Numbered from the stretch's first letter, positions 18,604-28,381 are shown. The stretch is DNA of 64,000 nt from Limnohabitans sp. (GCA_030158125.1 JAOATL010000022.1:50405-114404); one strand, 5' to 3'. Notes: a model not told the origin generated them from the sequence alone. Translations and numbers: made by a program.

Positions 18604-18680
18604 CTGCCCGTAGCTCAACTGGATAGAGCAACGGCCTTCTAAGCCGTAGGTCGGGGGTTCGAGTCCCTCCGGGCAGGCCA
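18604..18680 (+). tRNA. tRNA-Arg (anticodon TCT)
   Basis: A 77-nt cloverleaf with encoded CCA. The acceptor stem CTGCCCG/CGGGCAG is perfect, the discriminator is G, the anticodon loop CTTCTAA gives TCT (reads AGA) and the T-loop is GGTTCGAGTCC. It starts one base after the T-run of the preceding hairpin. Confidence 0.96.
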
Positions 18681-18790
18681 CCTACAAATCTCCCGCTTTC
18701 TCTTGTCATTGATGCGTCAGTCATCAGGGTTTTGCCTAGCATTTTTGCCCGGCGGTATGCAACATAATGCATCTCACAAGGAGATTTCTC

Positions 18791-19987
18791 ATGACTAATT
18801 CCCCCTCACGTCGTTTGGTTTTGACACGCAGTGCCGCCTTGGTTGGCGCTGCCGGCTCTGGTTTGTTGCTGCCTGAATGGGCACAGGCGCAATCTGGAAA
18901 AATTCGCGTTGGCTTGATGCTCCCTTACTCTGGCGCCTTTGCCCCTTTGGGTGTTGCCATTGAAAATGGCGTACGCATGGCCATCAATGAACAAGGCGGC
19001 AAATTGGGTGGCCGTGAGATTGAATGGTTCAAAGTGGACGACGAGTCCGAACCCTCCAAGGGCATTGAAAACGCCAACAAACTGGTCCAGCGCGACAAAG
19101 TTGATGTGCTCATTGGCACAGTTCACTCTGGCGTGCAAATGGGCATTCAGAAGGTCGCTCGCGACTCTGGTGTCCTCACGCTCATTCCCAACGCGGGAGT
19201 GCATGCTGCCACGCGCGCTTTGTGCGCCCCTAACGTGTTCCGCACCAGCTTCTCCAACAGCCAACCCACATTGGCTTTGGGTCAAGCCATGGTGGCCAAG
19301 GGCCATAAGAAAGCCGTTTGGATCACTTGGAAATATGCGGCGGGCGATGAAGCTTACGAAGGCTTCAAAGAGAGCTACACCAAAGCTGGCGGCACCATTG
19401 TCAAAGAACTGGGCTTGCCTTTCCCCAATGTCGAGTTCCAAGCCTTGCTGACCGAAATTGCGGCCCTCAAACCAGACGCAGTGGCCTGTTTCTTTGCGGG
19501 TCCCTCTGGCGCCAAGTTCATGAAAGATTTTGCCGCGGCCGGCCTCAAAGGCAAGATCGCATTGTATGGTTCCGGCTTCTTGACCGAAGGCGTTTTAGGC
19601 GCTGCCGGCCCTGCTGCCGACGGCGTCATGACCACCCTGCACTACAGCGACTCACTGGACACGCCTCGCAATAAGGGCTTCCGATTGGAATACGCGAAGG
19701 CCTTCAAAATGCAACCCGATGTGTATGCCGTCCAAGGCTACGACACTGGCTTGCTCTTGGTGCAAGGCGCCAACGCGGTCAAAGGCGATTTGACCAAAAA
19801 ACCCGAACTCTACAAAGCCATGGAAGGCGCCGTCATTGACAGCCCTCGCGGCAAGTGGACCATGAGCAAATCACACAATCCAGTTCAAGACATTTATCTG
19901 CGTGTGGCAGAAAAAGGCGAGAACAAAGTGATTGGCGTGGCGGCCAAAGCCTTGGCCGATCCTGGCACAGGTTGCCGCATGGGCTAA
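18791..19987 (+). CDS. ABC transporter substrate-binding protein, Liv family
   Basis: A 398-residue periplasmic binding protein of the branched-chain amino acid (type 1) family. AAGGAG lies 7 bases before the ATG at 18791, and an upstream in-frame ATG at 18767 lacks one. The N-terminus SRRLVLTRSAALVGAAG followed by WAQA is a signal peptide with a twin arginine, possibly Tat-dependent. The mature protein starts near KIRVGLMLPYSG. It presumably delivers an amino acid or short organic acid to the permeases encoded at 20086-23445. Ligand unknown. Confidence 0.92.
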   Translation: MTNSPSRRLVLTRSAALVGAAGSGLLLPEWAQAQSGKIRVGLMLPYSGAFAPLGVAIENGVRMAINEQGGKLGGREIEWFKVDDESEPSKGIENANKLVQRDKVDVLIGTVHSGVQMGIQKVARDSGVLTLIPNAGVHAATRALCAPNVFRTSFSNSQPTLALGQAMVAKGHKKAVWITWKYAAGDEAYEGFKESYTKAGGTIVKELGLPFPNVEFQALLTEIAALKPDAVACFFAGPSGAKFMKDFAAAGLKGKIALYGSGFLTEGVLGAAGPAADGVMTTLHYSDSLDTPRNKGFRLEYAKAFKMQPDVYAVQGYDTGLLLVQGANAVKGDLTKKPELYKAMEGAVIDSPRGKWTMSKSHNPVQDIYLRVAEKGENKVIGVAAKALADPGTGCRMG

Positions 19988-20004
19988 TGAGCCCCTGAAG
20001 TGTC

Positions 20005-20034
20005 AAAGCGGTGGAGAAATCCGCCGCTTTTTTT
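20005..20034 (+). terminator. Terminator after the Liv binding-protein gene
   Basis: AAAGCGGTGGA and TCCGCCGCTTT make an 11-bp stem with one G-T pair and a GAAA tetraloop, followed by seven T residues. It probably limits read-through into the permease genes, so that the binding protein is made in excess. Confidence 0.85.
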
Positions 20035-20040
20035 CTGCCC

Positions 20041-20063
20041 TGATGGGCGCCTAAGGCCCATCA
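20041..20063 (+). other. Second hairpin ahead of the Liv permease gene
   Basis: TGATGGGC and GCCCATCA form a perfect 8-bp stem with a 7-base loop, 6 bases after the terminator T-run and 22 bases before the permease start. There is no T-run. It may stabilise the 5' end of the processed permease message. Confidence 0.45.
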
Positions 20064-20085
20064 TTTCCGTCTGAACAGTGCCACC

Positions 20086-20949
20086 ATGGATTTCGTCAAC
20101 TTCCTCATCCAGCTGCTCAACAGCGTGCAGTATGGCTTGCTGCTATTTATGTTGGCCGCGGGTCTAACCTTGATCTTTGGCATCATGGGGGTGGTCAATT
20201 TGGCCCATGGCAGTTTCTACATGTTGGGTGCCTATTTGGCATGGTCTTTGGCCGCCCTGACCGGAAGCTTCACATTGGCCATCATCTTTGGCACCCTGCT
20301 GTCTGTGCTGTTTGGTTTGTTCCTTGAATGGCTACTTTTCCGTCACTTTTACAAACGTGATCACCTCGACCAAGTGCTTCTTACCTTTGGTCTCATTTAT
20401 GTGTTCGAAGAAATGCGCTCTATTTTGTGGGGAGACGATGTGCATGGCGTCACCATTCCAGAGGTCCTGAGCGCTTCGATTCCATTGACTGAAACACTGT
20501 CTTATCCTGTTTACCGATTGTTCATGTCTGGCGTTTGCTTGGCGTTGGCGTTGGGGCTTTACTTGCTCATTTCAAAAACACGCTTGGGTATGAAAATTCG
20601 CGCAGGCGCTTTCAATCACGAAATGACCGAAGCTTTGGGCGTCAACATCAAGCTGATTCACGCGTTGGTGTTTGCATTGGGCGTGGGCTTGGCCACCATC
20701 GCTGGCATGGTGGCAGCGCCTGTCTCAAGTGTCTACCCCAACATGGGCTCACCCGTGCTCATCATGTGTTTTGTGGTGGTGGTCATTGGCGGCATTGGTT
20801 CCGTCAAGGGCGCCCTCATTGCAGCATTGCTGGTGGGCTTGGTCGACACGTTTGGCAAAGTACTCTTGCCTCAAGTGTCAGGCATGTTGGTCTATGTCTT
20901 GATGGCCATTGTTTTACTTTACAAGCCTGAAGGCTTGTTCAAGAACTAA
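20086..20949 (+). CDS. Branched-chain amino acid-type ABC permease (LivH family)
   Basis: A 287-residue integral membrane protein with about eight hydrophobic segments. FGIMGVVNLAHGSFYMLGAY near residues 29-48 is the LivH signature. GALIAALLVGLVDTFGK near the C-terminus is also typical. It forms the membrane channel together with the next gene product. It is followed 10 bp later by the LivM gene. Confidence 0.93.
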   Translation: MDFVNFLIQLLNSVQYGLLLFMLAAGLTLIFGIMGVVNLAHGSFYMLGAYLAWSLAALTGSFTLAIIFGTLLSVLFGLFLEWLLFRHFYKRDHLDQVLLTFGLIYVFEEMRSILWGDDVHGVTIPEVLSASIPLTETLSYPVYRLFMSGVCLALALGLYLLISKTRLGMKIRAGAFNHEMTEALGVNIKLIHALVFALGVGLATIAGMVAAPVSSVYPNMGSPVLIMCFVVVVIGGIGSVKGALIAALLVGLVDTFGKVLLPQVSGMLVYVLMAIVLLYKPEGLFKN

Positions 20950-20959
20950 GGGGAATGGC

Positions 20960-21958
20960 ATGAGCAACGCACACGCCCCACTCGAAACACTGCCACGCAG
21001 TTTGAACATTTTGTTAGGCGCCGCACTGTTGGCGCTTGCGGCTTTTCCTTTTGTCGGCACAGACTATTACTTGCAAATGGTCACCCGCATGATGATCTTG
21101 GCCATCTTTGCCATGAGCCTTGATTTGCTGCAGGGCGTCACAGGCTTGGTCTCCTTGGGCCATGCCGCCTACTTTGGCGTGGCAGGTTACGCCTTGGCCT
21201 TCATCACGCCACCCGGCGAGCCCATCGCTTTGTGGTGGGCAATGCCTGTGGCCATTGGTGCCTCGGCCTTGCTGGCACTGATCATCGGGTTTTTGGTGGT
21301 CAGAACGCACGGCATTTATTTCATCATGGTGACCATGGCGTTTGCGCAAATGGTGTTCTATGCCTTCTTTGACAACAAAGCTTTGGGCGGCTCGGATGGT
21401 GTGTACATCAACTTCAAACCAGAATCGGTGCTGTTTGATTTAGAAAACAAAACTGTTTTCTACTTCTTTACATTGGTCCTCATGGTGATGGTGTATGTGT
21501 TTTTAAGACGCTTGCTGTGGAGTCCATTTGGCCGAGCGCTGTCAGGCATCCGGGTCAACGAGCACCGCATGCGCGCCTTGGGCTATGGCACCTTCAGCCA
21601 CAAGTTGGCTGCCTTTACACTGGCAGGCGCTTTAGCGGGCTTGGCTGGATTTTTGTGGGGCGCTCAATCGGGTTACGTCAATCCTGAACTGATGGGATTT
21701 CACATGAGCGCACACGTCATCATGATGGTGATCTTGGGTGGCATGGGCAACTTTGCTGGCGCCATTGTGGGGGCCTTCTCGTTTGAGTATTTGCTGCATG
21801 TGTTCAAAGACTTGCCAGAGGTGGCGGGGTTCAATTTGGGCAAGCACTGGCAGCTCTGGATGGGCTTGTTCATTGTGGCCTTGGTGGTGTTGGCACCTCG
21901 TGGTATTTTGGGTTTGTTTGCCACTTTGTTCAAACGCAAGGAGCAAGGTCATGACTGA
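20960..21958 (+). CDS. Branched-chain amino acid-type ABC permease (LivM family)
   Basis: A 332-residue membrane permease. The start at 20960 is supported by AAGGGGAA just upstream; the frame is open further 5' inside the preceding gene, but that part is out of family. SLGHAAYFGVAGYALAF is the LivM signature, and the EAA-like loop around LSGIRVNEHRMRALGY contacts the ATPases. Its last 8 bases overlap the downstream ATPase gene. Confidence 0.93.
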   Translation: MSNAHAPLETLPRSLNILLGAALLALAAFPFVGTDYYLQMVTRMMILAIFAMSLDLLQGVTGLVSLGHAAYFGVAGYALAFITPPGEPIALWWAMPVAIGASALLALIIGFLVVRTHGIYFIMVTMAFAQMVFYAFFDNKALGGSDGVYINFKPESVLFDLENKTVFYFFTLVLMVMVYVFLRRLLWSPFGRALSGIRVNEHRMRALGYGTFSHKLAAFTLAGALAGLAGFLWGAQSGYVNPELMGFHMSAHVIMMVILGGMGNFAGAIVGAFSFEYLLHVFKDLPEVAGFNLGKHWQLWMGLFIVALVVLAPRGILGLFATLFKRKEQGHD

Positions 21959-22730
21959 GGCTCATTCAACTCACGGCTTGTTATTGCGCGCCAACAAGAT
22001 CACCAAAAAATTTGGTGGACTGACCGCTGTCAATGAAGTTTCAATCGATTTACGCTTGGGTGAAATTCACGCCGTCATTGGTCCCAATGGCGCAGGCAAA
22101 TCCACGCTGACCAATTTGCTCACGGGCGATTTGCCGCCCACTTCTGGCCATGTGGCTTTGAACGGTCATGACATTACCGGATGGACACCTGAAAAAATCT
22201 CGCGCCATGGCTTGGGCAGAAGTTATCAAAAGACCAACATCTTCAAAAGCTTTACGGTGTGGGACAACGTTCGTTTGTCCGCGCAATCGCGCAGTCAACC
22301 CATGCCTTTCAATCCCTTGGCTTGGTTGCAACAAGCCCATCACATGAGCGATGTCAATCAGCGCGCTGAGCGCGCCATTGAGCTGGCCGGTTTGCAAAAC
22401 AGACGCCATGCCTTGGCCGGTGCAGCCAGCCATGGTGAGCAGCGCCAACTAGAAATTGCCATGACCTTGGCCACCGAGCCACAAGTGCTGTTGCTAGACG
22501 AACCTTTGGCAGGCATGGGTGTGGCCGAAGCAGAAAGCATGGTGCAGTTGCTGCTGCGTCTTAAATCATCACACGCCATGATGCTGGTGGAGCACGACAT
22601 CGATGCCATCTTTACCTTGGCCGATCAACTGACGGTCATGGTCAATGGCACCGTGATTGCCAGCGGTCTGCCCGCCACAGTGCGCGCTGATGCGGGCGTT
22701 CAAGCTGCCTATTTGGGGGAGGATCACTGA
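21951..22730 (+). CDS. ABC transporter ATP-binding protein (LivG family)
   Basis: A 259-residue ATPase. The Walker A is GPNGAGKST, the signature region is unusual in reading AASHGEQRQLEIAM rather than LSGGQ-like, which is normal for LivG, and the Walker B is LLLDEPLAGMG. The GGLTAVNEVSIDL strand and NIFKSFTVWDNV are LivG features. The ATG at 21951 overlaps the preceding stop codon, indicating translational coupling. Confidence 0.94.
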   Translation: MTEAHSTHGLLLRANKITKKFGGLTAVNEVSIDLRLGEIHAVIGPNGAGKSTLTNLLTGDLPPTSGHVALNGHDITGWTPEKISRHGLGRSYQKTNIFKSFTVWDNVRLSAQSRSQPMPFNPLAWLQQAHHMSDVNQRAERAIELAGLQNRRHALAGAASHGEQRQLEIAMTLATEPQVLLLDEPLAGMGVAEAESMVQLLLRLKSSHAMMLVEHDIDAIFTLADQLTVMVNGTVIASGLPATVRADAGVQAAYLGEDH

Positions 22731-22731
22731 G

Positions 22732-23445
22732 ATGAGCGACAAATTGATTCAAGTGAAAGGCCTCAACAGCTACTACGGGGCCAGCCACACGCTTCGCAAC
22801 ATTGACTTTGAAGTGAAGCGCGGCGAGACGATCGGTTTGATGGGCCGCAATGGCATGGGCAAAAGCACCTTGCTCAAATCCATCATGGGCATCGTCACAC
22901 CGCGTTCTGGCGATGTGCACATCAAGGGTCAGCGCATGAACGACCGCGCCATTTTTGAAGTGGCACAACAAGGCATTGCCTATGTTCCCGAAGGACGCGG
23001 CATCTTTGGCAACCTCAGCGTGGTTGAAAACTTGAAGATGGCGGCGCGCCCTGGTACTCAAGGCCAAAACGAATGGACCTACGACCGCGTGCTCGAAACA
23101 TTCCCTCGTTTAAAAGAACGACTGGGCCATGGCGGCCAACAACTCTCTGGCGGCGAGCAACAAATGCTGACCATTGGCCGCGCCTTGATGACCAACCCCG
23201 ATGTGCTGATTTTGGATGAAGCCACGGAAGGTTTAGCGCCACTCATTGCACGAGAAATTTGGCGCATTTGCAGCGTCATCAAAGAAAGCGGCATCAGCAG
23301 CATCATCGTTGACAAGAACTGGAAGCACGTCACCCAAATTACCGATCGCAACGTGATCTTGGTCAAAGGTGAAGTGGTGTTTGAGGGTTCTTCAGAATTG
23401 CTGCAATCGCAACCCGACATCATGGCCCAACATTTGGGTGTGTAA
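22732..23445 (+). CDS. ABC transporter ATP-binding protein (LivF family)
   Basis: A 237-residue ATPase paired with the LivG protein. It has GRNGMGKST as Walker A, LSGGEQQML as signature and LILDEATEGLAP as Walker B, which is the LivF variant. YVPEGRGIFGNLSV is characteristic. It begins 1 base after the livG stop. With the genes from 18791 onward it completes a five-component importer. Confidence 0.94.
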   Translation: MSDKLIQVKGLNSYYGASHTLRNIDFEVKRGETIGLMGRNGMGKSTLLKSIMGIVTPRSGDVHIKGQRMNDRAIFEVAQQGIAYVPEGRGIFGNLSVVENLKMAARPGTQGQNEWTYDRVLETFPRLKERLGHGGQQLSGGEQQMLTIGRALMTNPDVLILDEATEGLAPLIAREIWRICSVIKESGISSIIVDKNWKHVTQITDRNVILVKGEVVFEGSSELLQSQPDIMAQHLGV

Positions 23446-23471
23446 TTTCAACAGCAATCAACCATTCAGTC

Positions 23472-24344
23472 ATGGCCAAAGATTCCACCTTGCGCGGTGT
23501 GCGCGTTGTCAGTTTGGCACTGAACCTGCCAGGGCCTGCCGCATTAATGCGCTTGGCACAAATGGGCGCCTCGTGCACCAAAGTCAATCCGCCAGCAGGC
23601 GACCCAATGGCGCATTACACACCGGGTGGCTACGACACCTTGCACCAAGGTGTGAAGCAAATCACATGCGATTTAAAAGACGCCAAAGGGCAGCAAACAC
23701 TGCATGCTTTGTTGGCCAAAACAGATGTGTTGCTCACTTCCTTCAGACCTTCCGCGCTGAACAAGCTGGGCCTTGGCTGGAAAGTGTTGCACAAGCAATA
23801 CCCACACCTCAACTGCGTCAGCGTGGTAGGTGCACCTGGCGCTTTGGCAGAAATACCTGGCCACGATCTAACCTATCAAGCTGAAGTCGATTTGGTGCCC
23901 GGCATGGACCTGCCCGCCAGTTTGTTTGCAGACATGGGCGGCGCCATGATGGCCAGCGAAGCGGTGCTCAAAGCCACGTTGATGCAGCGCACTTCTGGCA
24001 AAGGCAGCTTCCACGAAGTGGCCTTGAGCGATGCCGCCGCTTGGTTAGCACTGCCCAGACACTGGGGCATGACACTGCCCAAAGGCGCTGTTGGCGGTGC
24101 CCATGCGGGCTACAAAATGTACGCTTGCAAAAATGGCCGTGTGGCCGTCGCTGCACTGGAGCCGCACTTTGCCAAGTCTTTGTGCGATGCGGCAGGCATT
24201 GAAGTGAAAGACGTCAAGGCCTTATTTGCCAAATCAACCCATGAAGGCATCGCTGCATTTTTGGCCGGTCGAACACGTCAACAACTGGACAAGCTGGCAG
24301 CCGCCAAAGACATTCCTTTGATGACTTTGCCTAAAGCGATCTAA
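23472..24344 (+). CDS. CaiB/BaiF family CoA transferase, short
   Basis: A 290-residue class III CoA-transferase-like protein. The N-terminal VRVVSLALNLPGPAALMRLA and the GHDLTYQAE segment, which has the aspartate that forms the acyl anhydride in this family, are present. Typical members are 360-410 residues; this one is shorter at the C-terminal side. Family enzymes move CoA between organic acids, and alpha-methylacyl-CoA racemases are close relatives. It follows livF by 26 bp in the same direction, so the imported ligand may be activated as a CoA ester. Confidence 0.85.
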   Translation: MAKDSTLRGVRVVSLALNLPGPAALMRLAQMGASCTKVNPPAGDPMAHYTPGGYDTLHQGVKQITCDLKDAKGQQTLHALLAKTDVLLTSFRPSALNKLGLGWKVLHKQYPHLNCVSVVGAPGALAEIPGHDLTYQAEVDLVPGMDLPASLFADMGGAMMASEAVLKATLMQRTSGKGSFHEVALSDAAAWLALPRHWGMTLPKGAVGGAHAGYKMYACKNGRVAVAALEPHFAKSLCDAAGIEVKDVKALFAKSTHEGIAAFLAGRTRQQLDKLAAAKDIPLMTLPKAI

Positions 24345-24367
24345 GCGCTCTCAGCGCCCTGAACCAT

Positions 24368-24395
24368 CTAAGCTCTGTAAGTTCAACGAGCTTAG
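24368..24395. terminator. Possible terminator between convergent CoA-transferase and hrpA genes
   Basis: CTAAGCTC and GAGCTTAG form a perfect 8-bp stem with a 12-base loop. It overlaps the hrpA stop codon. There is no strong T-run, so the assignment is tentative. Confidence 0.4.
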
Positions 24396-27300
24396 TGATT
24401 CAACTGCGCCCAAGCTTTGTCCAAGCGCTTCACACTCACAGGCTGAGGCGTGCGCAACTCTTGTGCAAAGAAGCTCACGCGCAACTCTTCTAGCAACCAT
24501 CTGAACTCCAACATCCGGTCGTCCACCGCGCCTTTGCGCTCGGCCACCAAGCGCCAATAGCGTTGCTCTTGTGGCTTGAGCTCTAACAGCTTGGCGGCGT
24601 CGCGCGCAGGATCGGCGCGGTATTTGTCCAAACGCAACACGATGGCTTTTAAGTAGCGCGCATAGTGCTGCAATTGAGTCCACGGTGTGAGCGCTAAGAA
24701 ACGCTTGTTCACCAAACGTTGCAATTGTTGCGCGCAATCGGCTGTGGCGTCGGGTGCGTTCTTGGTGTCTTTGATTTTGCGTGTGGCTGCCGCAAATTCA
24801 AGCAGAATGATGCCGGCCAAACGAGCCACTTCATTGGCAATGAGCGTAAGGCGCCCTCTTCCTTCGTCAATGCGTTTCTTAAAGCTGAACTCATCCGCAG
24901 GCAACGGGTCCATCAGGAAAGCACGGTCCAAGGCCACTTCAATGATTTGCTGACGCAATTCATCGGCGGTGCCCAAAGGCATGTATGCCACGGCCATCTT
25001 TTGCAAATCGGGAATGTTTTTTTCTAAATACTTCAACGCGTCTTTAATTTGCAAAGCAAACAAACGGCGCAAACCTTCGCGGTGCTTTTGAGCAGCCACT
25101 TCGGGTTCGTCAAACACCTCGATTTGCACGGCATCGTTCAAGTCGACCAAGGCCGGAAAACCAATCAGGCTTTGACCGCCTTTGTTGATCTCCATCAGTT
25201 CAGGTAAGTCACCAAAAGTCCAAGCGGTGTAACGCTGTTGCGAAACTGCTGTGGCATTTTGTGATGGCGTACCAGACGGCGAAGCACCGGTCTTGGCAAC
25301 CTGCTCTGCTGTGCCTGACGCATTTTGTTTGGCGTTGGCATCCTTTGAATGGGTTGCTGTTGCAGGGCCAGTACTTGGTTGCACTTTGAGTTGCGCCAAG
25401 GCCTGAAACGCACCCCGCGCCTGGGAGCCCCAATCGGCTTTGAGTGCCCCCAAGTTGCGGCCCATGCCCAGTTGCCGCCCATGCTCATCGACCACGCGCA
25501 AGTTCATGAACAGGTGCGGGCTGAGCATGTCCAATTTAAAGTCTGCGCGCTTCACATCCAAGCTGGTGATGTCGCGAACTTTCTTAAGGAGTGCATCCGT
25601 TAAGGAACCCGCGCCAAAGGCTTCTGTCGTCCCTAGGGCTTCGGCCAACTTAGAGGCCGACTCTGGCAAAGGCACAAACCGTGACCTTGGCTTTTGCGGC
25701 AAGCTTTTAAGCAAGGCGTGAATTTTGTCTTTGAGCAATCCTGGCACCAACCACTCGCAACGCTCTTCGCTCACTTGGTTCAGCACAAACAAGGGCACCG
25801 TCACCGTCACGCCATCTCGAGCGTCACCCGGTTCGTGCAGATAGGTGGCATTGCAGTCGGTACCGCCCAAGCGAATGGTTTTGGGAAAAGCCTGCGTGGT
25901 GATGCCTGCCGCCTCGTGTCGCATCAACTCGTCACGGCTCAGCAACAACAAATTGGCCTGACGCTTGACCTCTTGGCGATACCAAGCTTCTAACAATCGG
26001 CCCGAGCAAACATCGGCGGGAATTTGTTGATCGTAAAAAGCAAAGATCAGTTCATCGTCCACCAGCACGTCTTGTCGCCGTGACTTGTGCTCTAGCTCTT
26101 CCACCTTGGCAATCATCTTGTGATTGGCAGCCAAGAAAGGCAATGATGTTTCCCATTGGCCTTGCACCAAAGCTTCACGGATGAAAATTTCGCGCGCAGT
26201 TTGTGGATCGACTTTGCCAAACGGCACACGCCTACCGCTGTAGACCACCAGGCCATACAGCGTGGCACGTTCCAGGGCGATCACCTCACCCGACTTCTTT
26301 TCCCAATGCGGATCTAAAAGTTGTTTGCGCAGCAAATGGCCGCCCACTTGCTCGAGCCATGTGGGTTCGATGTTGGCAATGCCACGGCCAAACAATCGCG
26401 TGGTTTCAACCAACTCCGACACCACCGTCCAGCGGCCAGGCTTCTTAGACAAGTGTGCGCCGGGGTGGCGATAAAACTTGATGCCTCGCGCACCCAGGTA
26501 AACATCTTCGTCGTCTTGCTTGTAACCCACGTTGCCCAGCAAACCCGCCAACATCGACAGGTGAATTTGTTCATACGTGGCTGGCAAACTGTTCAGGTGC
26601 CAACGGTGCTCTGCCACCGTGGTGTGCAACTGCGTGTGCGTGTCACGCCACTCGCGCACACGCCGAATGTTGACAAAGTTTTGACGCAGCAGTTGCTCGT
26701 ACTGACGGTTGCTCAGCTTGTGCTCAGAACCTGCAGCAGATTTTCCACCACGAGCTTCTGACAACCATTTCCACAATTTCAAATAGCCTGTGAATTCGCT
26801 TTTCTCATCGTCAAACTTCACGTGCGCTTGGTCGGCTTGTGCTTGTGCCTCCATTGGCCTGTCGCGCACATCTTGAACCGACATGGCACTGGCAATGATC
26901 AACACTTCGTCTAAGGCCTGCCGGTCGCGTGCTTCCAAAATCATGCGTCCTACACGCGGGTCCAAGGGCAACTTGGCCAACTCCACACCCGTGCGTGTTA
27001 ACTCATTGGCGTCGTTCACGGCGCCCAGTTCTGCCAGCAATTGATAGCCATCGGTAATGGCGCGCTTGGACGGCGCTTCAATGAACGGAAAGTCGTCCAC
27101 CACGCCCAAGTGCAAAGACTTCATGCGCAAGATCACACCCGCCAAAGAGGAGCGCAAAATTTCTGGATCGGTAAAACGCGGCCTGCCGTTGAAATCTTTC
27201 TCGTCGTACAAACGAATGCAAATACCATTGGCCACACGACCACATCGACCTGCCCGCTGATTGGCGGCCGCTTGGCTAATGGGCTCCACCATCAGCTGCT

Positions 27301-28303
27301 CAACTTTGCTGCGCAAGCTGTAGCGCTTCACGCGCGCGGTGCCCACATCAATCACATAACGAATGCCAGGCACGGTCAGGGACGTTTCGGCCACGTTGGT
27401 GGCCAACACAATACGGCGCCCGTTGTGACTTTCAAACACGCGCTCTTGATCAGATTGAGACAAGCGAGCAAACAACGGCAATACCTCTGCGCCACGCGTG
27501 ACGGCACTGTGCATCAAATGTTTGCGCAGATGGTCATTGGCCTCCCTAATCTCCCGCTCGCCCGGCAAAAATACCAAGATGTCGCCCGATGCATGACCGG
27601 TCCAAAGTTCGTCGACGGCCTCTGCAATGGCATCGTTCAGGTCATGTTCACGCGATTCTTCAAAGGGACGCCACCGCATTTCAACGGGAAAGGTGCGTCC
27701 CGACACCATGATGACAGGGGCCGGCCCTTTGCTCGAGGCAAAGTGTTGGGCAAAGCGATCGGCATCGATGGTGGCCGAGGTCACCACCACTTTGAGGTCT
27801 GGCCTGCGGGGCAAAATTTGGCGAATGTAGCCCAGCAAAAAATCAATGTTCAGGCTGCGTTCGTGGGCTTCGTCAATGATGATGGTGTCGTAGGCTTCAA
27901 GCAGCGGGTCGTTTTGGGTCTCGGCCAGCAAAATACCGTCGGTCATCAGCTTGACCGATGCATCCTTCGACAAGCGGTCTTGAAAACGCACCTTGTAGCC
28001 CACCACATCGCCCAGGGGCGTTTTGAGCTCTTCGGCAATGCGCTTGGCCACACTGCTGGCCGCAATGCGCCTGGGTTGGGTATGGCCAATCCACTTGCCC
28101 CGTTGACCAGGCGGCGCATTGAGCCGGCCGCGGCCCAGGGCCAAGGCAATCTTGGGCAACTGCGTGGTCTTGCCCGAACCGGTCTCGCCGCAGACGATGA
28201 TGACCTGGTGATCTGCCATGGCCTGCGCAATTTCGTCGCGCTTTGCCGACACTGGCAAAGACTCAGGAAACTCGATTTTCAAGGGGGTGGCGGACAATGG
28301 CAA
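24392..28303 (-). CDS. hrpA: ATP-dependent RNA helicase HrpA
   Basis: A very large DEAH-box RNA helicase, about 1303 residues from the TTG at 28303, close to the 1300 of Escherichia coli HrpA. The Walker A GETGSGKT is at about residues 39-46, followed by the DEAH motif in IIDEAHERSLNIDF and QRAGRCGR motif VI. The long C-terminal region is HrpA-specific. The open frame continues 104 codons upstream, but those overlap argA on the other strand and lack family resemblance. The exact start (28303 or 28297) is uncertain. It acts in ribosome rescue and mRNA processing. Confidence 0.92.
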   Translation of the reverse strand: MPLSATPLKIEFPESLPVSAKRDEIAQAMADHQVIIVCGETGSGKTTQLPKIALALGRGRLNAPPGQRGKWIGHTQPRRIAASSVAKRIAEELKTPLGDVVGYKVRFQDRLSKDASVKLMTDGILLAETQNDPLLEAYDTIIIDEAHERSLNIDFLLGYIRQILPRRPDLKVVVTSATIDADRFAQHFASSKGPAPVIMVSGRTFPVEMRWRPFEESREHDLNDAIAEAVDELWTGHASGDILVFLPGEREIREANDHLRKHLMHSAVTRGAEVLPLFARLSQSDQERVFESHNGRRIVLATNVAETSLTVPGIRYVIDVGTARVKRYSLRSKVEQLMVEPISQAAANQRAGRCGRVANGICIRLYDEKDFNGRPRFTDPEILRSSLAGVILRMKSLHLGVVDDFPFIEAPSKRAITDGYQLLAELGAVNDANELTRTGVELAKLPLDPRVGRMILEARDRQALDEVLIIASAMSVQDVRDRPMEAQAQADQAHVKFDDEKSEFTGYLKLWKWLSEARGGKSAAGSEHKLSNRQYEQLLRQNFVNIRRVREWRDTHTQLHTTVAEHRWHLNSLPATYEQIHLSMLAGLLGNVGYKQDDEDVYLGARGIKFYRHPGAHLSKKPGRWTVVSELVETTRLFGRGIANIEPTWLEQVGGHLLRKQLLDPHWEKKSGEVIALERATLYGLVVYSGRRVPFGKVDPQTAREIFIREALVQGQWETSLPFLAANHKMIAKVEELEHKSRRQDVLVDDELIFAFYDQQIPADVCSGRLLEAWYRQEVKRQANLLLLSRDELMRHEAAGITTQAFPKTIRLGGTDCNATYLHEPGDARDGVTVTVPLFVLNQVSEERCEWLVPGLLKDKIHALLKSLPQKPRSRFVPLPESASKLAEALGTTEAFGAGSLTDALLKKVRDITSLDVKRADFKLDMLSPHLFMNLRVVDEHGRQLGMGRNLGALKADWGSQARGAFQALAQLKVQPSTGPATATHSKDANAKQNASGTAEQVAKTGASPSGTPSQNATAVSQQRYTAWTFGDLPELMEINKGGQSLIGFPALVDLNDAVQIEVFDEPEVAAQKHREGLRRLFALQIKDALKYLEKNIPDLQKMAVAYMPLGTADELRQQIIEVALDRAFLMDPLPADEFSFKKRIDEGRGRLTLIANEVARLAGIILLEFAAATRKIKDTKNAPDATADCAQQLQRLVNKRFLALTPWTQLQHYARYLKAIVLRLDKYRADPARDAAKLLELKPQEQRYWRLVAERKGAVDDRMLEFRWLLEELRVSFFAQELRTPQPVSVKRLDKAWAQLNH

Positions 28304-28381
28304 AACTTCTGTAAAAATCAGGGATGGCGTAAGGCCTGAATTATCCGCTGTCTTGGCCCCCTTTCGAGAGACCCCCTGCCC

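Noticed and set aside
18566..18772. A 68-codon minus-strand frame with GGTRTPDLRLRRPLLYPVEL
   Set aside because: This is the antisense translation of the tRNA-Pro and tRNA-Arg genes, a well-known false protein in databases.
27041..28339. A 432-codon plus-strand frame
   Set aside because: It lies opposite the helicase core of hrpA, has no domain resemblance and is explained by codon bias on the other strand.
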